Shown here: positions 15,873 through 19,150 of the stretch, one piece after another | How the letters are laid out: every line of letters starts with the position of its first letter | Numbering within the stretch: position 1 is the first letter of the stretch | The notes under the pieces: model-generated | What the model saw: only the letters and a program-made list of their open reading frames with translations | The model's database searches: none | What the model was told of the DNA's origin: nothing | Assembly (NCBI GenBank): GCA_039029515.1 | Contig: JBCCFX010000057.1 | Coordinates: 1-19,150 of the forward strand | DNA length: 19,150 nt | Direction: 5' to 3' | Origin: JBCCFX01 sp039029515 | GTDB taxonomy: Bacteria > Planctomycetota > Phycisphaerae > Phycisphaerales > SM1A02 | Position numbers and translations under genes: made by a program

Positions 15873-17881
15873 AACGTATGGTGCTGATCGTCGCTGTCCT
15901 GATCGCGATGCTCTCTGAGAGCGCGCTGGCGCAGGATGAATTCAACTACGTCAAGCGTGATACACGCGATGCCACACGCGATGCAACGCTCTCGCAGTAC
16001 GTCCCGACGCTCGATTGGCGGCCGTGGTGGGTGATCGGACCATTTGACAATACCGGCATGGACAAGCACGACGTTGTGTATCCCGCCGAAGTTGAGTTTG
16101 ACCGCGAAGCGACATATGCCGGGAAGGACGGTCGACCTGTCAGCTGGCAGGAACTGGATCAGCCGTTCGGCCTGCCGGTGAACCTGAAGATTTTCGGTGA
16201 CGAAGAAGACAACCTGAACGGCATTGCGTATCTGTATCGCGAAGTCGTGTCAGATCAGGCCACGACGTTGACCGTCGAGATGGGAAGCGATGACGGCCTG
16301 AAATTCTGGTTCAACGGCGAATTGCTCGTCGATGCCGACTTGTACCGCGGGCTCAGTCCGAGCGATCATCGGCTGACGCTCGATGTCAAGGAGGGCGTGA
16401 ACACCGTACTCGTCAAGGTGACGCAAGGCGTCGGCGGCTGGGAATACCAGATACAGACGTTCATTGACTCGCGCCTGCTCGCACGCCTTGAGTATCACCT
16501 TGATCGCGACTTTCCAGTCTCGCCGGAAGCGTTGCACTATCAGATGCTCTCCGTTCTGGAGCCCGATGATGTGGCGCTTGAGGTTGGTGGTCTCGATGTG
16601 ATGCCGGATGGACGACCGATCGTGGCGACGCGTCGCGGAGATGTGTTCATCGTCGACGGCGCGTATGACGATCCGCCATTCGATGCGACGTTCACGCGAT
16701 TCGCCACTGGTCTGCACGAGCCACTCGGCGCGCGATGGCGCGATGGTGGTGTCATCCTGGCCCAGCGCGGCGAGCTGACGAAAGTGACGGATGAAGATGG
16801 CGACGGCGTCGGTGATTTCTACGAAACGCTGTCCGATGCGTGGGGCATCAGCGGCAACTATCACGAGTACGCGTTCGGTCCCAAATACGACAACGACGGG
16901 CGTACATGGGTCACGCTGAATGTGGGCTTCTGTGGCTCCATGGGTAAGTCGATCGTGCCGTGGCGAGGCTGGGCGGTCATCGTTGACGATGATGGCACGC
17001 TGACGCCCGTCTGTGGCGGTCTTCGATCGCCGAACGGACTCGGTCGAAACGTCGACGGCGAAATGTTCTATACCGACAATCAGGGCGACTGGGTCGAGAC
17101 CAACAAACTCTCACATCTATCGCCCGGCGATTGGCACGGTCATCCCAGTTCCACTGGTTGGTATGAGTCCGCAGACATGCCAACGCCGAACACGGCAACG
17201 GATTACAAGGTGCCGGCGGTCTGGTTCCCGTATGACCGAATGGGGCGCAGCGCAAGCGACATTGAGTTGGATACGACAGGCGGCGCGTTCGGACCGTTCC
17301 AGGACCAGCTTTTCGTCGGCGATCAATACTCTGCCATCATCATGCGCGTGTTCCTTGAACAGGTCGGCGGCGAATATCAGGGCGCATGTTTCCCCTTCCT
17401 CGAAGGGCTCGATTGCGGCGTGAACCGCTTGCGGTTCGCGCCGGATGGAAGCCTGTTCGTTGGCATGACCAATCGAGGCTGGTGGAGTTATGGGCAGCGT
17501 CCCTGGGGTCTGCAGCGCGTGGTGTACACCGGCGTCGAGCCGTTCGAGATGCATGAAGTCCGGGCCATGCCGAACGGTTTCGAGATCACATTTACGGATG
17601 ATGTTGACGTCACGACCGTTGAAGATGTGAGTTCGTGGTCCTCGGCGAGTTTCCGTCACGAACACCGTGAGCAATACGGTTCGCCTGAGATCGATCAGAT
17701 GGACCACCGAATCACGCGGATCGATGTTGCCGAAGACCAGCGCTCATGCCGGATCGTTCTTGATGGGTTCCGTGCCGGCTATGTCTATGAGATTCATGCG
17801 CCGGGCGTACGAAATACGTCGGGCGCACCGTTGTTGCATCCGGATGCTTATTACACGTTGAATCGTCGGCCGACGAACTGA
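15869..17881 (+). CDS. Secreted beta-propeller (sorbosone/glucose dehydrogenase-like) protein
   Basis: The 670-residue protein begins with a Sec signal peptide (MKRMVLIVAVLIAMLSESALA, likely cut before Q22). Residues about 45-205 (DWRPWWVIGPFDNTG, MGSDDGLKFWFNGELL, VKEGVNTVLVKV) look like a galactose-binding or PA14-type jelly roll. Residues about 240-555 form a beta-propeller of the PQQ sorbosone/glucose dehydrogenase type, with LDVMPDGRPIVATRRGDVF, DEDGDGVGDFYE, GLRSPNGLGR, GAFGPFQDQLFVGDQYSA and NRLRFAPDGSLFVGMTNRG. Residues about 556-670 are a C-terminal beta domain (FEITFTDDVDVTTVEDVSSW) known alongside such propellers in planctomycetes. There is no CXXCH of its own, so the overlapping upstream cytochrome is the obvious electron acceptor if it is a dehydrogenase. 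Substrate and cofactor are not determinable. An alternative start is ATG 15878. Confidence 0.88.
   Translation: MKRMVLIVAVLIAMLSESALAQDEFNYVKRDTRDATRDATLSQYVPTLDWRPWWVIGPFDNTGMDKHDVVYPAEVEFDREATYAGKDGRPVSWQELDQPFGLPVNLKIFGDEEDNLNGIAYLYREVVSDQATTLTVEMGSDDGLKFWFNGELLVDADLYRGLSPSDHRLTLDVKEGVNTVLVKVTQGVGGWEYQIQTFIDSRLLARLEYHLDRDFPVSPEALHYQMLSVLEPDDVALEVGGLDVMPDGRPIVATRRGDVFIVDGAYDDPPFDATFTRFATGLHEPLGARWRDGGVILAQRGELTKVTDEDGDGVGDFYETLSDAWGISGNYHEYAFGPKYDNDGRTWVTLNVGFCGSMGKSIVPWRGWAVIVDDDGTLTPVCGGLRSPNGLGRNVDGEMFYTDNQGDWVETNKLSHLSPGDWHGHPSSTGWYESADMPTPNTATDYKVPAVWFPYDRMGRSASDIELDTTGGAFGPFQDQLFVGDQYSAIIMRVFLEQVGGEYQGACFPFLEGLDCGVNRLRFAPDGSLFVGMTNRGWWSYGQRPWGLQRVVYTGVEPFEMHEVRAMPNGFEITFTDDVDVTTVEDVSSWSSASFRHEHREQYGSPEIDQMDHRITRIDVAEDQRSCRIVLDGFRAGYVYEIHAPGVRNTSGAPLLHPDAYYTLNRRPTN
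15962..15984 (+). repeat. Short tandem repeat near the mature N-terminus of the propeller protein
   Basis: The 11-base unit ACACGCGATGC occurs twice with a 12-base period and encodes TRDATRDA within RDTRDATRDAT, just after the predicted signal-peptide cleavage site. It is probably a linker expansion. Confidence 0.7.
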
Positions 17882-17903
17882 TCCGCGAGGGCCATACATC
17901 GAG

Positions 17904-19150
17904 ATGACGTCGACGCGCGACAAGGCACGCATCGCTGAACTTCGGGAGTTGCTCGAAGCGGCGAACCGCGCGTACTACGTCGATGCCGAACCGATCATGT
18001 CGGATGCGGATTTCGATGCGCGGCTGCAGGAACTGATCGAACTCGAAACTGCGCATCCTGAACACGCGGATCCGGACAGTCCGAGTCAACGTGTTGGCGG
18101 CACGGTGATCGATGGATTCAAGACGCTGCCGCATGCGCTGCCAATGTTGTCCGTTGACAATACGTACGATGAAGAGGATCTGCGAGCATGGCATGAACGC
18201 GTGCGGCGCGGTCTTGGGCGTGAGACGTCGGGTGACGATCTCTTTGAAGATGCGGATATCACGTACTACTGCGATCCCAAAATTGACGGCGTGGCGGTCA
18301 GCCTTCGGTATGAAGGCGGCCGGCTGGCACTCGCGCTCACACGCGGCGATGGATCGAAGGGTGATGACATCACCGCGCAGGTGCGCAATATCCGAGCGAT
18401 TCCCATGCGTCTGACGGGTGATTCGCCGAGCATGATTGAGATTCGGGGCGAGATCTTCATGCCGAATGCGGAATTCGATCGCGTCAATGCCGCACGTGAA
18501 GAGCGCGGTGAACCGTTGCTCATGAATGCTCGCAACGCGACGGCAGGCACACTCAAGAGCCTTGATACGTCAATTGTCGTGGATCGCAGGCTGTCATTCA
18601 GCGCACACGGCATTGGCGATGGGGATCGTACAGCCTTCAGCACGTACGCGCAGTTTGTCGAGACCATTCGAACCTGGAGTGTTCCATCCAGTCATGTCGG
18701 CGTCACGTGTGAGGGAATTGATGCGGTCATCGCAGAAGTTCGACGCTTTGACAGCGCACGGCATGACGCCGGCTTCGGTATCGATGGCATGGTGATTCGC
18801 GTGGACTCGTTTGCGTTTCAGGATGAACTCGGTTCCACGAGCAAGGCGCCGCGGTGGTGCATTGCGTACAAGTATCCGGCCGAGCAGGGCGAGACCGTGC
18901 TGGAATCGATCGAGTGGCAGGTCGGCAAGGGTGGGACGTTGACACCGCGCGCGACCATGACGCCGATCGTGCTCGCGGGCACGACCGTTCAGCATGCGAC
19001 ACTCCACAACATCGACGAGATTCACCGTAAGGACATTCGTGTCGGCGATACGGTGATCATTGAGAAAGCGGGCGAGATCATTCCGCAGGTCGTGCGCGTC
19101 GTGACCGAGCAACGCCCGAAAGGAAGACGCACGGTCAAGGCGCCGGACAC
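17904..19150 (+). CDS. ligA: NAD-dependent DNA ligase, N-terminal part, cut by the window edge
   Basis: The first 415 codons of LigA are present and the gene runs past the window end. The enzyme seals DNA nicks using NAD, releasing NMN. The Ia domain begins ELRELLEAANRAYYVDAEP; ANRAYYV contains the tyrosines that bind the NMN moiety. The adenylation domain shows K126 in CDPKIDGVAVSLRYEGG as the AMP-accepting lysine, then LTRGDGSKGDDIT, EIRGEIFMPNAEFDRVN, NARNATAGTLKSLD, GIDGMVIRVD and APRWCIAYKYPAE. The OB-fold begins at about QVGKGGTLTPRATMTPIVLAGTT and continues through IRVGDTVIIEKAGEIIPQVV. The zinc finger, HhH and BRCT domains would be downstream. The residue two before the catalytic lysine is Asp (D124) where Glu is usual. 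The start is 22 bp after the propeller gene, with GAGG at 17887-17890, a long 13 nt away. Confidence 0.95.
   Translation, partial: MTSTRDKARIAELRELLEAANRAYYVDAEPIMSDADFDARLQELIELETAHPEHADPDSPSQRVGGTVIDGFKTLPHALPMLSVDNTYDEEDLRAWHERVRRGLGRETSGDDLFEDADITYYCDPKIDGVAVSLRYEGGRLALALTRGDGSKGDDITAQVRNIRAIPMRLTGDSPSMIEIRGEIFMPNAEFDRVNAAREERGEPLLMNARNATAGTLKSLDTSIVVDRRLSFSAHGIGDGDRTAFSTYAQFVETIRTWSVPSSHVGVTCEGIDAVIAEVRRFDSARHDAGFGIDGMVIRVDSFAFQDELGSTSKAPRWCIAYKYPAEQGETVLESIEWQVGKGGTLTPRATMTPIVLAGTTVQHATLHNIDEIHRKDIRVGDTVIIEKAGEIIPQVVRVVTEQRPKGRRTVKAPD

Overview
The window looks like chromosomal DNA from a moderately GC-rich, Gram-negative-type bacterium. The best guess is a planctomycete, possibly of the Phycisphaerae. 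That rests on one gene pair: a membrane-anchored multiheme cytochrome whose C-terminal domain is of a kind I associate with Planctomycetota, translationally coupled to an exported beta-propeller dehydrogenase-like protein. The assignment is inference. I saw no rRNA, tRNA, CRISPR array, insertion sequence, phage gene or composition break, so this reads as core chromosome with some lineage-specific genes.

Layout. Bases 2-154 hold the 3' end of a type 2 orotidine-5'-phosphate decarboxylase (pyrF). A tight plus-strand series follows: an exported family 1 ABC solute-binding protein with an unusually long C-terminal part (207-1799), pyruvate kinase (1803-3362), CinA (3412-4725), FolK (4725-5234), and two consecutive exported proteins that join an N-terminal LolA-like or unknown domain to a C-terminal TlpA/ResA-type thioredoxin domain (5231-6556, a predicted lipoprotein; 6585-7862, a predicted Sec-secreted protein). 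Then comes a 988-residue FAD plus iron-sulfur oxidoreductase resembling YdiJ (7905-10871). Its 3' end overlaps the convergent minus-strand dacB gene (PBP4-type D-Ala-D-Ala carboxypeptidase, 10852-12378) by 20 bp.

The accessory-looking region starts at the divergent intergenic stretch 12379-12489. It holds a 194-residue protein with degenerate ECF sigma-factor-like regions 2 and 4 followed by seven arginines and a transmembrane helix (12490-13074), a membrane-anchored cytochrome with five CXXCH sites (13128-15872), and a secreted beta-propeller protein (15869-17881) whose start overlaps the cytochrome stop. NAD-dependent DNA ligase ligA (from 17904) follows 22 bp later and runs off the window.

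How the genes may work together. Several products act outside the cytoplasm in redox chemistry: two thioredoxin-domain proteins, the cytochrome and the propeller protein. The thioredoxin proteins could keep heme-attachment cysteines reduced or repair exported proteins, and the cytochrome could accept electrons from the propeller protein. CinA (NMN deamidase) and LigA (which releases NMN) are linked metabolically though about 13 kb apart. Pyruvate kinase, FolK, PyrF and the oxidase are ordinary central or intermediary metabolism. The least described element is the membrane-tethered sigma-like protein upstream of the cytochrome/propeller pair.
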